From JAGLCW01 sp964422555 (lineage in GTDB: Bacteria > Caldisericota > Caldisericia > UBA6126): a stretch of DNA of 64,000 nucleotides. This document shows, piece after piece, positions 25,444 to 34,181 of the stretch; the first letter of the stretch is position 1, and every line of letters starts with the position of its first letter. Location: positions 1-64,000 of the forward strand of contig CAYRBR010000002.1 in the NCBI GenBank assembly GCA_964422555.1, written 5' to 3'. The notes beneath the pieces are model-generated. The model did no database searches. It had not been told where the DNA came from and saw nothing but the letters and a program-made list of their open reading frames with translations. The position numbers and the translations under genes were made by a program.

Positions 25444-26796
25444 TTACATCTCATCTACCATTTGGTCAAAAGTGAGTAACTTCACGGTTTTGCGATTCTT
25501 AACAACTTTTTCAAAATCAGCTGTAAATCCTTTTAAGCTAACAAAATAGTAGTACTTCTGACGTAATTTTGTTTTGAAAGGTACAAGTTGAGTTTGTTCA
25601 ACAAAAGAACGGTAATCTGTCTTGTTGATGATATGGTCATTCACATTAATGTCCACAAATAAAGCTCTTCTGTAGTCGGTACTCAAGATATCAATACTAT
25701 GTGCATCATAATCCCACCAGGGTGATGTTAAAACAGGTTCAAATGGATCTTCCATTTTAGACATCCATTGTCGAACAATCTCTGTAACAACGTGATCAAT
25801 GAAGGAATAGTAATCTTCCTTAACATGCTCAACAATGAACTCAGGATGCAATGTATATAGTGCTTCTGGATCATAATAAACATAGCGAAACCAAAAATAG
25901 AGGAATATATCTTGAATCATGTATCGACTTTTTCTTGTTACTTTAGGATTTGTGCTATTTCCGGGGACAACTCTTCTAATTAGCTTCATTTCGCGTAATC
26001 GATCAACAAAAGAGGTTAGATTATGTGTTTGCAAATTAAGCTTATGGGATAAATCCCCAATTTTTAACTCATGGTATGCTAATACTTGTAAAATTGAATA
26101 ATACGTTGACGGTTCATGAAATTCATACCGTAAAATTGAACAAGGATCATAAAATGGTAGTCTTTCATTTGATATGAAATTCTTCTCGATGTTGTCAAAT
26201 AAATCTAATTTTGGATCTAACCACTCCATGAATCTTGATACACCACCCGTGATACCATATAACTCAATTGCTCTTTGAGAAGTTAAATCTGGATAATAGT
26301 TTTTAAATTCTTTAAAATTCAAAGGTTTCAGTTCAATTGAAGTAAATCTTTCTTTTGAAAACGTTGAAAATCTGAAATTAACAAAATTAGCTTGTGGAAA
26401 AGATGACGATACAAATACGGTAAAGGGGCCATCAACAGCGTTTTTCTCAATATGACTTAGAATGTCTTGTGTTATTTTGTAGAGGTAGGGAAAATCATCC
26501 CACACAATAGTTAAATTCTCTTTGCGTGCCAGTTGATAAACGTTTTTAACAAAGTCTTTCCACTCAATTTCTGATTCAAAATCTGGATATTGCCTTCGAA
26601 CAACACGAATAAATCGACTAATCTGGATAGGAGAATGTTGCGATAAACACTTAAAGTAAAAACCTTTTTTGTCTTTTAAAAAGTGTCTAATAAGGTACGT
26701 TTTACCACATCCAGATTTACCGTAAAGCAAAACCATACGATAATTTTTAGCTTGAAAAATTTTCTCTAGATACTCAAACTCATTTTTGTGAATCAT
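25444..26796 (-). CDS. Archaeal-type AAA ATPase with DUF234 domain
   Basis: The 450-residue protein has Walker A YGKSGCGKTYL near the start, Walker B TIVWDDFPYL, a FVSSS sensor segment and a winged-helix region (about 220-290). The C-terminal domain resembles DUF234 with a restriction-endonuclease-like core: FVDINVNDHII and the KYYYFVSLKGFT segment with spaced acidic and Lys residues. Such proteins are widespread in archaea and anaerobic bacteria, their role is unknown, and they are often mobile. It stands alone with its own terminator and unrelated neighbours. Confidence 0.85.
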   Translation of the reverse strand: MIHKNEFEYLEKIFQAKNYRMVLLYGKSGCGKTYLIRHFLKDKKGFYFKCLSQHSPIQISRFIRVVRRQYPDFESEIEWKDFVKNVYQLARKENLTIVWDDFPYLYKITQDILSHIEKNAVDGPFTVFVSSSFPQANFVNFRFSTFSKERFTSIELKPLNFKEFKNYYPDLTSQRAIELYGITGGVSRFMEWLDPKLDLFDNIEKNFISNERLPFYDPCSILRYEFHEPSTYYSILQVLAYHELKIGDLSHKLNLQTHNLTSFVDRLREMKLIRRVVPGNSTNPKVTRKSRYMIQDIFLYFWFRYVYYDPEALYTLHPEFIVEHVKEDYYSFIDHVVTEIVRQWMSKMEDPFEPVLTSPWWDYDAHSIDILSTDYRRALFVDINVNDHIINKTDYRSFVEQTQLVPFKTKLRQKYYYFVSLKGFTADFEKVVKNRKTVKLLTFDQMVDEM

Positions 26797-26919
26797 AATA
26801 ATGCCTCATCTATCTTTTTGAGATTTTTATTATCATATATATTGTAATTACTTAATCAGAAAATCCTAAGCAAATATAAGAAAAAAATAAACCAAATGAA
26901 GGGTAACTTTGTATTTAAT

Positions 26920-26961
26920 GAAACGGGGATTTAACGTTAGCCTGCCTTAAATCCCCGTTTC
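26920..26961 (-). terminator. Hairpin after the propeller lipoprotein gene, possible terminator
   Basis: A perfect 14-base inverted repeat (26920-26933 and 26948-26961, core AAACGGGGATTTA) with a 14-base loop begins 7 bases beyond the lipoprotein stop on the minus strand. There is no T run after it, so it may stabilise the 3' end or pause polymerase rather than act as a classical terminator. Confidence 0.5.
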
Positions 26962-26967
26962 ATAGGG

Positions 26968-28656
26968 TTATAGGGAAATATTCTTATGTATTGTAAAAAT
27001 CTCTAATTCGTAACCTTTTTCTCCAGACACGAGAAATAAAAATTCATTATCTTTATTAGAAACATAAAAAACTAGGGTAGTAGAATTCTCTTGTGTGTCT
27101 GAAAGCAATCCGTAAAATTCGGGTTCATTGTTACTATTTAGCTCATACACAAGCCAATCAATCTGATTGTTGTTTTGAACTCGTAAAAGAAAATGGGATT
27201 CGGAAGAGTATAACAACGAGACTGGAGCTGTAGGTAGGGAATAATTGGATGGCAAAAGAATATTCTCTCTTACATCGCCGGTAGCAAGATCTACAATTGT
27301 TAGATTAATTTGCGTATCATCTTGATCGTGCACACGAATTTGATATAAATCATTCCAAAAAGTCTTAATCTGTGAAAACTCTAAATTCCTATTCCAATGT
27401 ATCTTCCCAGTATTTAAATCTAGACATATCAAACTTGTATCAGATGTTTCCACATAAAGTTCATTTGGTTTAGACTCAAATATGGAATATCTACATTGAA
27501 CTCCATATTTTTTTTCAAATGGTCCAAGAATGGAATTAATCTCTTTTTCCCACATGATCTTTCCGGTTTCTTTATTAAATGCCACAATCGAGTATCTGGT
27601 ATCCATCCTACCAGTATTAATAATCATAGTAGGAGTTTCAAAAAAGGTAGATTGGAAGTGAACTTCAACCTGACTATCATAACGATATTCAGCAAGTACC
27701 TTTCCAGTTACTGGATGAATTCGATAAGCTAAGGGCTCACCTTCATCAGATGAAGGTATTAGCAAAGATTGGTCGTCCAAAATGATAAAATTCCGATAAA
27801 AGTCAGATACATATATGTCATCGCCAGGTTTCAATATTGAAGATAAAGACCATAACTGAACACCACTCTGTGGATCAACACCAATCAGATTTTCATCTTT
27901 TGTAAACAAAACAACCGATGGAGAAAATCCAAGGAACGTTTCATTCTGATTAGCTAACTTTCTTTCCCATAAAGAAGTTCCAGTCTTTGCATCATACCCA
28001 AACACATATCCCTCTCTTTTAGTTTGATTAAACTCCATCCTTGCAACGATATCATTATTGACAGGAAAATAATAATCTAAACCAACCGAAGAAAGTGGTT
28101 TCGCCCACAATTCTTTCGCATTTTCCTTAACTAAACAAAACACTGCTTCTTGATCTTTGCATAGAAAGTATTCTGAAGAAGATCCGATAAACTCTTTGTT
28201 AATCAGAAAAGAACTGCTTTCAAGCACGCTCTTATCTTCAAGATCAATCTTTGTAAATCCTGCCTTCCCGGAATTTACAAAGATTCTATCACTAGTCCAG
28301 GTTGAATTATATTGCGAAGGTGGGCCCATTATGGCAGGATAAGAGAACAGTCTACTACGCTTTAAAACATCCTTACTATTAACAACAAGTTCTTCCTCGT
28401 TCCAATCATTCGCCTGATCGGAAGATTTTGAATTGTCAGTCTTGCCTAAGTCACTTCCAGAATTATCTGTACCTTCTATACCAGAATTGCTACTATTCTC
28501 CTGCTTATCATTAGAAATAGATTCGTTTTGGGGAGTTTTATCAGGATTTGTGTCCTGTTTGCAAGCCAAGAATGAACAAGAAAAGAAAAACACAAGCATG
28601 AGGATAGCAATTATTCTCATAACGATAGGAAGAAAACCACTCTTCGGATTATTCAT
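26968..28656 (-). CDS. Lipoprotein with PQQ-type beta-propeller
   Basis: The 562-residue protein begins with a hydrophobic signal ending in the lipobox SFLAC (Cys about 32). A Ser/Asn/Asp-rich linker follows, then a propeller with repeated blades of the kind VFGYDAKTGTSLWERK, IGVDPQSGVQLWSL, AFNKETGKIMWEKE and CLDLNTGKIHWNRN. These are PQQ/BamB-type repeats. No PQQ-dehydrogenase catalytic residues are evident, so a protein-binding or structural role at the cell surface is more likely. It is the last gene after ferritin, with a gap of 13 bases. Confidence 0.85.
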   Translation of the reverse strand: MNNPKSGFLPIVMRIIAILMLVFFFSCSFLACKQDTNPDKTPQNESISNDKQENSSNSGIEGTDNSGSDLGKTDNSKSSDQANDWNEEELVVNSKDVLKRSRLFSYPAIMGPPSQYNSTWTSDRIFVNSGKAGFTKIDLEDKSVLESSSFLINKEFIGSSSEYFLCKDQEAVFCLVKENAKELWAKPLSSVGLDYYFPVNNDIVARMEFNQTKREGYVFGYDAKTGTSLWERKLANQNETFLGFSPSVVLFTKDENLIGVDPQSGVQLWSLSSILKPGDDIYVSDFYRNFIILDDQSLLIPSSDEGEPLAYRIHPVTGKVLAEYRYDSQVEVHFQSTFFETPTMIINTGRMDTRYSIVAFNKETGKIMWEKEINSILGPFEKKYGVQCRYSIFESKPNELYVETSDTSLICLDLNTGKIHWNRNLEFSQIKTFWNDLYQIRVHDQDDTQINLTIVDLATGDVRENILLPSNYSLPTAPVSLLYSSESHFLLRVQNNNQIDWLVYELNSNNEPEFYGLLSDTQENSTTLVFYVSNKDNEFLFLVSGEKGYELEIFTIHKNISL

Positions 28657-28669
28657 TAACGTTTCCTTA

Positions 28670-29179
28670 TTAACTTTCGGTAGTAGGTGGTGTAAATGTT
28701 CGACTACTTAACTCTCTATCGAGCATAAGTAAACCACGCCCATCATTTTGAACCAATTCTAATTCTTGTACAACTTTTCCAACGTTATCTTCTTCTTCAA
28801 CCTGTTCATCCACAAACCAATTAAGCATCGTTCTGCTAGCATAGTCTTTTTCTTCTTCAGCAACAGCAACCAGATCGTTAATACAAGCAGTAATGTGTTT
28901 TTCATGCTCTAGTGAAGCCTTAAATGCATCAAGAGGGGAATCCCATGACATTTTAGGTTCTTGGATTGCCATGAGTTTCACTCTCCCACCTCTCTCACAA
29001 ATATGGTTAAAAAATTTGCTAGCATGGAATAATTCCTCTTGTGCTTGAACATTCATCCAAGAAGCAAAACCAGCTAATCCGATTGACTCAAAATAAGCTC
29101 TAATTGATTGATATAGATAAGCTGAAAAAACTTCTTCATTTATTTGTTTGTTAAAAGAATCTTCAATTTTTTTATTCAT
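28670..29179 (-). CDS. ftnA: Ferritin (non-haem)
   Basis: A 169-residue four-helix protein that stores iron as ferric mineral and limits Fenton chemistry. Ferroxidase ligands are visible in NEEVFSAYLY (Glu about 16), QEELFHASKF (Glu and His, about 48-53), the EHEKH segment (about 93) and DEQVEEE (about 126). GGAGG precedes the start. It sits in one operon with desulfoferrodoxin and a NUDIX hydrolase, an oxygen-defence grouping. Confidence 0.94.
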   Translation of the reverse strand: MNKKIEDSFNKQINEEVFSAYLYQSIRAYFESIGLAGFASWMNVQAQEELFHASKFFNHICERGGRVKLMAIQEPKMSWDSPLDAFKASLEHEKHITACINDLVAVAEEEKDYASRTMLNWFVDEQVEEEDNVGKVVQELELVQNDGRGLLMLDRELSSRTFTPPTTES

Positions 29180-29204
29180 ACAGTCCTCCGATAATAGTTA
29201 AAGA

Positions 29205-29588
29205 TTAGAGTTTTGTTTCCCACAAACCATGAATGTTACAAAAAGCAATAACAGATCCACCATTTTTAGGTTTACAAAAGACAGCTTCGGCAACTTTTTG
29301 GTCTTTAACTTCTTTTCTAACTACATATCCATCAGTACTTCTAAACTCAATCCATTCAATATGGTGTTTCTCTTCCATAGGATGGGGTACTTCCCCAATT
29401 TTAACCACCATTTCGTTTTCTTTGAGAACAATTACAGGCTTATGCTTTTCGTTTCCGGTATCTTCAGTTTTAGATGTATACTCCTTCATTGGTTTACCAC
29501 AACATACAAGCTCTCCTGGACCCCCACGAAGAGTTTCAACGACATTTCCGCAAATCTCGCATTCATAAATGTAACCTTTTTTGGCCAT
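29205..29588 (-). CDS. dfx: Desulfoferrodoxin (superoxide reductase)
   Basis: The 127-residue protein reduces superoxide to peroxide. The N-terminal desulforedoxin domain binds FeCys4 through CEICGN and CCGKP. The C-terminal catalytic centre is seen as HKPVI, the histidines in VPHPMEEKHHIEWIE, and the AFCNIHGLW end with the ligating Cys and His. I start at the ATG at 29588, just after a GGAGG site; a longer in-frame reading has no family support. It acts with ferritin and peroxiredoxin of this window in anaerobic oxidative defence. Confidence 0.95.
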   Translation of the reverse strand: MAKKGYIYECEICGNVVETLRGGPGELVCCGKPMKEYTSKTEDTGNEKHKPVIVLKENEMVVKIGEVPHPMEEKHHIEWIEFRSTDGYVVRKEVKDQKVAEAVFCKPKNGGSVIAFCNIHGLWETKL

Positions 29589-29601
29589 CAACAACCTCCA
29601 T

Positions 29602-30027
29602 TCAAGTATTTTGTAAGGAATCAACAAACACATTTGCTCTTTGAAGTACATATCGATCGTTTCCGTGTTTTAGATAAGATAGAGCTTTTTCCCCCGGAAG
29701 CCATTTTGATTGATCGTGTTCTTGGAAAAGAAACTGAATTTTCTTTTCATTTGTTTTTGCTAGAAAAAAAACAACCTCTTTAACGCAGTCATTGTAGGGA
29801 GAATAAAAAACAGTTTCTCTAAAACCAGGGACAAACATAAGAGAACGAAGACCTACTTCTTCATAAATCTCGCGTCTTGCTGTATCATATTCAGATTCAT
29901 TCTTTTCGACATGACCTTTAACTAAACCCCAATATTGAGAATGATTCTTGTATCTCACAACAAGAAACAAAATCTGTTTTTTCTCTAATCGATAAATAAT
30001 ACTTCCACAAGATTTTTCAAATCTCAT
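29602..30027 (-). CDS. NUDIX hydrolase, Ap4A-hydrolase-like
   Basis: The 141-residue protein has the Nudix box GHVEKNESEYDTARREIYEEVG with the REIYEEVG core. The N-terminus RFEKSCGSIIYR resembles bis(5'-nucleosyl)tetraphosphatases of asymmetric type. I start at the ATG at 30027, where homology begins. It may hydrolyse Ap4A or damaged nucleotides, in keeping with oxygen-defence neighbours; the exact substrate is inference. A TATAAT sequence lies directly before the ATG. Confidence 0.88.
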   Translation of the reverse strand: MRFEKSCGSIIYRLEKKQILFLVVRYKNHSQYWGLVKGHVEKNESEYDTARREIYEEVGLRSLMFVPGFRETVFYSPYNDCVKEVVFFLAKTNEKKIQFLFQEHDQSKWLPGEKALSYLKHGNDRYVLQRANVFVDSLQNT

Positions 30028-30078
30028 AATTATATTGTATATTGAAAATGACTGAAAATAAACCAATGGAGGTTTAAG

Positions 30079-33000
30079 GTGAAATTTTATAATCAAATTG
30101 CATTATTCTGCTTAACAGTTTTACTTCTTTTTCAACCCGCACAGATTTGTTTTGCCATTTCTCCATCTTCTAAGACTTCTTCTGTGCCATTCGTATGCTA
30201 TAATTTTTCAGATGAATGGGAACAAATTGCAAGGAGTTCAAAATATTATCGAGTGATATGTAAGTTAACACAACAATCTCTTATTCAGGCAATTAATGCA
30301 AGCAATAATACATTATCTTGTCAAGATAAATCTTCAACAATACTCTCTTCTTTACACCAAGAACACATGAATTTTCTTCATTCTATACATCCTTCCATCT
30401 CGTATACAATTTTAGGTGAATGGACTAAAACATATAATGGTTTTGCACTTTTCTTAAGAGGTTATTCCATTCCTACATTAACAAAAAATCAATATATAGA
30501 AAAAATATATTTGGATAAGGATGAGTACTTTCCTGTTCGAGATATCGCAATAGAGACAATACAAAGAAATGAAATCAACGATTTTGAGGTTGAGGAATAC
30601 TCGCTGCCTATCCTTCCAAATAAAAACACTCGTATTGGTATTGTTGATACAGGTATCGATTATAACCATGACGATTTCTATCCAAAAGGTTATAAAGGAG
30701 AACAAACAAAAGTACAAGGAGGGTGGGACTGTTACCACCTTTACGAAGAAGAAAAAGAAAAGGAAGGCTTCCGACCAGGTGATCCTGACCCTATGGATGA
30801 TAATTATCGTACTGGTGGACATGGCACTCATGTAGCAGGAATTGCAGCGGGAAATAATCCTTCTCGGTCTAATTTACAAGGAATATGCCCAGATGCCACT
30901 TTATTTGCTTATAAAGTCTTTCCATCAAATGTAAGTGGAGGAGCTCCATCATACACAATCATAAGTGCTGCAGAATATGCGACACAAGATCAGTGCTCTG
31001 TGATTAATTTATCTCTCGGACATGAGGGAGAAATTCCATCTATTGAAGAAAACAGTCCGTACTATGACTCTCTTCGCAATGCGCGGAGAGCAGGAGTAAT
31101 GGTAATTGCATCAGCTGGTAATGATGGAAGTCGAACTGAATTCAATCCGTGGCCTTTGCATGCTCCTGGAGTTTTTGATTCAATTCTACAAGTTGGAGCT
31201 ACCGACGATCGCGTAATTCAGCCCTTTCGGATCTGCAATCCCGTATCTCGAAAAGTTTACTTTGGACAATCATCTCGTTTCGCTCCCCCTTTTGATTTTA
31301 CTTTTAATGGCAAAGAGATAGTATATTGTGGCTTTGGTTCCGAAAATGAATGCAGTAAAATTGATCTTAAGGATAAAATTGCACTAATAAAAAGAGGACC
31401 TAAAGATAATGGTATTTCATTCCACGATAAAAACCTAAATGCAAAATATGCAGGGGCTTCTGGATGTATTATATTTAACTACAATTCAAGCAGTTTTAGC
31501 CCCAACTTATTTCCAGAGGACGAAGAGAATCCTTATTCAGAGAACTTTATTCCTTGTATGATGATTAGTTTAGAGTTAGAAACTGAACTACAACCAGTTG
31601 TGGATGGATTGGGGTATATTGAGTTTTTAGATAAACAGTCTTCCGTTGCTAGTTATACTTCTGCTGGTCCATGCTACTCAGCAGACAATGGGTTTTTTAA
31701 ACCAGATTTATGTGCCCCAGGTACTTCCATTTATAGTTCAGTCCCAAATTTTAAAAAGAAATCACTAAGTAGTTGGTCAAAAAAACAGGGAACATCAATG
31801 TCAACCCCTGTAATTACTGGATGTGCAGCGTTGTTACGAAGCAGGTATCCCTCTTTTCCTATAGAGGCAATTGAATCCCTGTTAATGAATACAGCTGATT
31901 TGATCAAAAATCCTCTTAATAACAATTATGTTTCGTTTCACTATCAGGGTGCAGGTGAAGTAAATCTGAAGAATGCCATGGAAACTCCTGTTTATGCTAC
32001 TCCAAAATCATTCATAATTGCAGAAGAAAAAAGAGATGAACCTATAACTATTACCTTGCATAATTTCTCTAAAGAACCTATATCGATCAACATTAGTACC
32101 GAAATTGTTTCGAATAAAAAATACGCAAATGCCTTAGTGGGTGTTTTTGATAAACCATTTGTCACTATCAATCCTGAGTCAGATGAAACCATTCAATGTT
32201 GGTTATATCAAAATAATGAAATCCAGGAAGACTTTTTGGAGGGAGTTGTTTGGTTCGAAGTAATTGGCAACTCTTTCCAAGCAGATAAATTATTGCACAT
32301 TCCATTTATTTACAGGACAAAGACCTTATTGAAAATTAACAACCCAATTTATGACGTGCAATACTCACTTTCATCTTTAGACATGAATAAAGAAAACTTT
32401 GGTTTTATTGGATTTTCTCTAGCGAGTGGATCTATTTATCGAGATGTTTTTTTTGATAAAGAAACGAATGAGATCATACGAAAAAAAGACAAAGTAAGAA
32501 ATCTTGCAGAACAAGTATATGTTAATATCTACGATCAGAACGACAACAAAATTGACTCTCTTTTTATTGGTGATAACATTCCCATCGGGAATTACCAGAT
32601 ACTTTGGAATGGACTCGATTTATATCACAAACAATTCCTCCCAAACGGTCAATACTACTTTCAAGTTTCGATTCCCTTACATTATCGTTATTACTCTGTC
32701 GTACAAAACGAGGATGAATCAGAACAAATTACATATACAAAATCAGAAGATCAATTTCTCAAAAGCGAAAAAGTAAGTTTTGAGATAATAAACTCTACGT
32801 TACCTCCATTTCCTGAATTTTGCCTTTGCAGCCCTCAAAAAGTTAAAAACAGTAGCGTATTTGTTATCGAATTTTTATTAAAGAAACCCTTTGAGGGAAG
32901 TAGTGATGTAACCGTCACATTAGACCCCCTACTTGAAGTAATCGAATTGAATCCCTCCCCTTCCTCTGAAATTGCTTATCAAAAAGAAACTAATTCTATT

Positions 33001-33366
33001 CGGATGAAAACTAATATCCATATATCCCAAAAAAACAGTCGTTATTCTTTTGGTCAAATTTATGTTAAAAACACATTACTAGAAACTGAAAACTATCTAC
33101 CCTCTTTTATGATAGAGGGTACCTTATCCTACAAGTATCCATTGAAAGATGTTATGCATAGAATATATACACCAAACATCACCACTTTACATTTTTCTCT
33201 CGGTGATTTTAATCATAATGATCATATTGATTCTGAAGACTATCGTCTAATACAGGGACAGTTTGGTAACACCGACTCAGATGAATCTTGGAACCCCGAG
33301 TATGATATTTTTCAAGATGGGACTATCGATGTGAAAGATTTATGGTATATGGTTAAACAACAATAA
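30079..33366 (+). CDS. Secreted subtilisin-like protease with PA domain and dockerin-like tail
   Basis: The 1095-residue protein starts at a GTG after GGAGG. After a signal peptide (about 1-30) and propeptide comes the S8 domain. Catalytic Asp lies in IGIVDTGIDY (about 190), His in GHGTHVAGIAAGN (about 250) and Ser in GTSMSTPV (about 573). A protease-associated (PA) domain is inserted between His and Ser, as in Vpr-type subtilases. The C-terminal part has beta domains, a FlgD-like segment (LWNGLDLYHKQFLPNGQYYF) and a dockerin-like calcium pair, DFNHNDHIDSEDY and DIFQDGTIDVKD. It is likely an exported protein-degrading enzyme that supplies amino acids. Confidence 0.92.
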   Translation: MKFYNQIALFCLTVLLLFQPAQICFAISPSSKTSSVPFVCYNFSDEWEQIARSSKYYRVICKLTQQSLIQAINASNNTLSCQDKSSTILSSLHQEHMNFLHSIHPSISYTILGEWTKTYNGFALFLRGYSIPTLTKNQYIEKIYLDKDEYFPVRDIAIETIQRNEINDFEVEEYSLPILPNKNTRIGIVDTGIDYNHDDFYPKGYKGEQTKVQGGWDCYHLYEEEKEKEGFRPGDPDPMDDNYRTGGHGTHVAGIAAGNNPSRSNLQGICPDATLFAYKVFPSNVSGGAPSYTIISAAEYATQDQCSVINLSLGHEGEIPSIEENSPYYDSLRNARRAGVMVIASAGNDGSRTEFNPWPLHAPGVFDSILQVGATDDRVIQPFRICNPVSRKVYFGQSSRFAPPFDFTFNGKEIVYCGFGSENECSKIDLKDKIALIKRGPKDNGISFHDKNLNAKYAGASGCIIFNYNSSSFSPNLFPEDEENPYSENFIPCMMISLELETELQPVVDGLGYIEFLDKQSSVASYTSAGPCYSADNGFFKPDLCAPGTSIYSSVPNFKKKSLSSWSKKQGTSMSTPVITGCAALLRSRYPSFPIEAIESLLMNTADLIKNPLNNNYVSFHYQGAGEVNLKNAMETPVYATPKSFIIAEEKRDEPITITLHNFSKEPISINISTEIVSNKKYANALVGVFDKPFVTINPESDETIQCWLYQNNEIQEDFLEGVVWFEVIGNSFQADKLLHIPFIYRTKTLLKINNPIYDVQYSLSSLDMNKENFGFIGFSLASGSIYRDVFFDKETNEIIRKKDKVRNLAEQVYVNIYDQNDNKIDSLFIGDNIPIGNYQILWNGLDLYHKQFLPNGQYYFQVSIPLHYRYYSVVQNEDESEQITYTKSEDQFLKSEKVSFEIINSTLPPFPEFCLCSPQKVKNSSVFVIEFLLKKPFEGSSDVTVTLDPLLEVIELNPSPSSEIAYQKETNSIRMKTNIHISQKNSRYSFGQIYVKNTLLETENYLPSFMIEGTLSYKYPLKDVMHRIYTPNITTLHFSLGDFNHNDHIDSEDYRLIQGQFGNTDSDESWNPEYDIFQDGTIDVKDLWYMVKQQ

Positions 33367-33388
33367 ATAGACGAATAATGATGCAGTT

Positions 33389-34141
33389 TTATTTTTTGAT
33401 ATTACTTAGCTCAGGAGATTGATAAACTAGCAACCTGTCAATTTCAGATCGTTTTAATAATCGATACTCACCTGGGTTAAGATTCCCCAGAGATATATTA
33501 CCAATGGCTGTCCTTTTCAACGACAAGACAGGATGCTGCATATAGAAAAACATATTTCGAATTTGTCTATTTTTTCCCTCTTCCAAAATTACTTTATACA
33601 GTGAGGATTCTCGATTCTTTGAAAGCAATTTGATAAAAGACGGTTTGGCTCGGTAACCATCCATAAAAATACCTTTTCGTAACCGTTTAATTACATCCAT
33701 ACTCGGAATACCCTTTACTCGTACTAAGTATGTTTTAGATACATGATGCCTGGGATCGGTTATTCTTTGAGAAAAATCACCATCATTCGTCAAAAGAATA
33801 GCTCCTTCAGACAAATAGTCGAGTCTTCCGACTGGAAATACGGGAAAATGAGGAGGAATGAAATCCATTACCGTTTTTCTCTTTTGTGGATCACTTCTGG
33901 TAGTAACTACACGCAAAGGTTTATTAAGTAAAACATAGTACCTGTTAGTAATTGGATGAATCTCTTTTTCATGGAAAAAAACTTTATCAGTAGATGGATC
34001 AATTAATGTCTCAGGTTTGCATATCATGTCAGAATTAACAAAGATATAACCGTTTCGAATAAACTCTTCACATTGTCTTCTCGAGCCAATATTACATGAG
34101 TTAACAAATGTGTGTAACTTAATCCTCTGTTTTTGTTGCAT
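33389..34141 (-). CDS. rluB: Ribosomal large-subunit pseudouridine synthase, RsuA/RluB family
   Basis: The 250-residue protein has an N-terminal S4 RNA-binding domain (SRRQCEEFIRNGYIFVN) and the RsuA-type catalytic motif VGRLDYLSEGAILLTNDG with the active Asp in GRLD. YYVLLNKP and the KTYLVRVKG segment are also typical. It isomerises uridine in rRNA; RluB versus RluE/RsuA is by overall resemblance only. Confidence 0.88.
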   Translation of the reverse strand: MQQKQRIKLHTFVNSCNIGSRRQCEEFIRNGYIFVNSDMICKPETLIDPSTDKVFFHEKEIHPITNRYYVLLNKPLRVVTTRSDPQKRKTVMDFIPPHFPVFPVGRLDYLSEGAILLTNDGDFSQRITDPRHHVSKTYLVRVKGIPSMDVIKRLRKGIFMDGYRAKPSFIKLLSKNRESSLYKVILEEGKNRQIRNMFFYMQHPVLSLKRTAIGNISLGNLNPGEYRLLKRSEIDRLLVYQSPELSNIKK

Positions 34142-34181
34142 AAATCATCCTATATGTCTTCTGTAGAGCAAAAAACTTCCA

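Noticed and set aside
29588..29651. Longer start for desulfoferrodoxin
   Set aside because: The extra 21 residues overlap the NUDIX gene's end, lack family support, and the GGAGG site stands before the ATG at 29588.
30027..30040. TATAAT just before the NUDIX ATG as a promoter
   Set aside because: The transcript would begin inside the gene, and no -35 box is present; in AT-rich sequence this match is expected by chance.
30478..30831. Open frame on the minus strand within the subtilase gene
   Set aside because: It lies opposite the catalytic domain, is low-complexity (Phe-rich) and has no ribosome-binding site or family resemblance.
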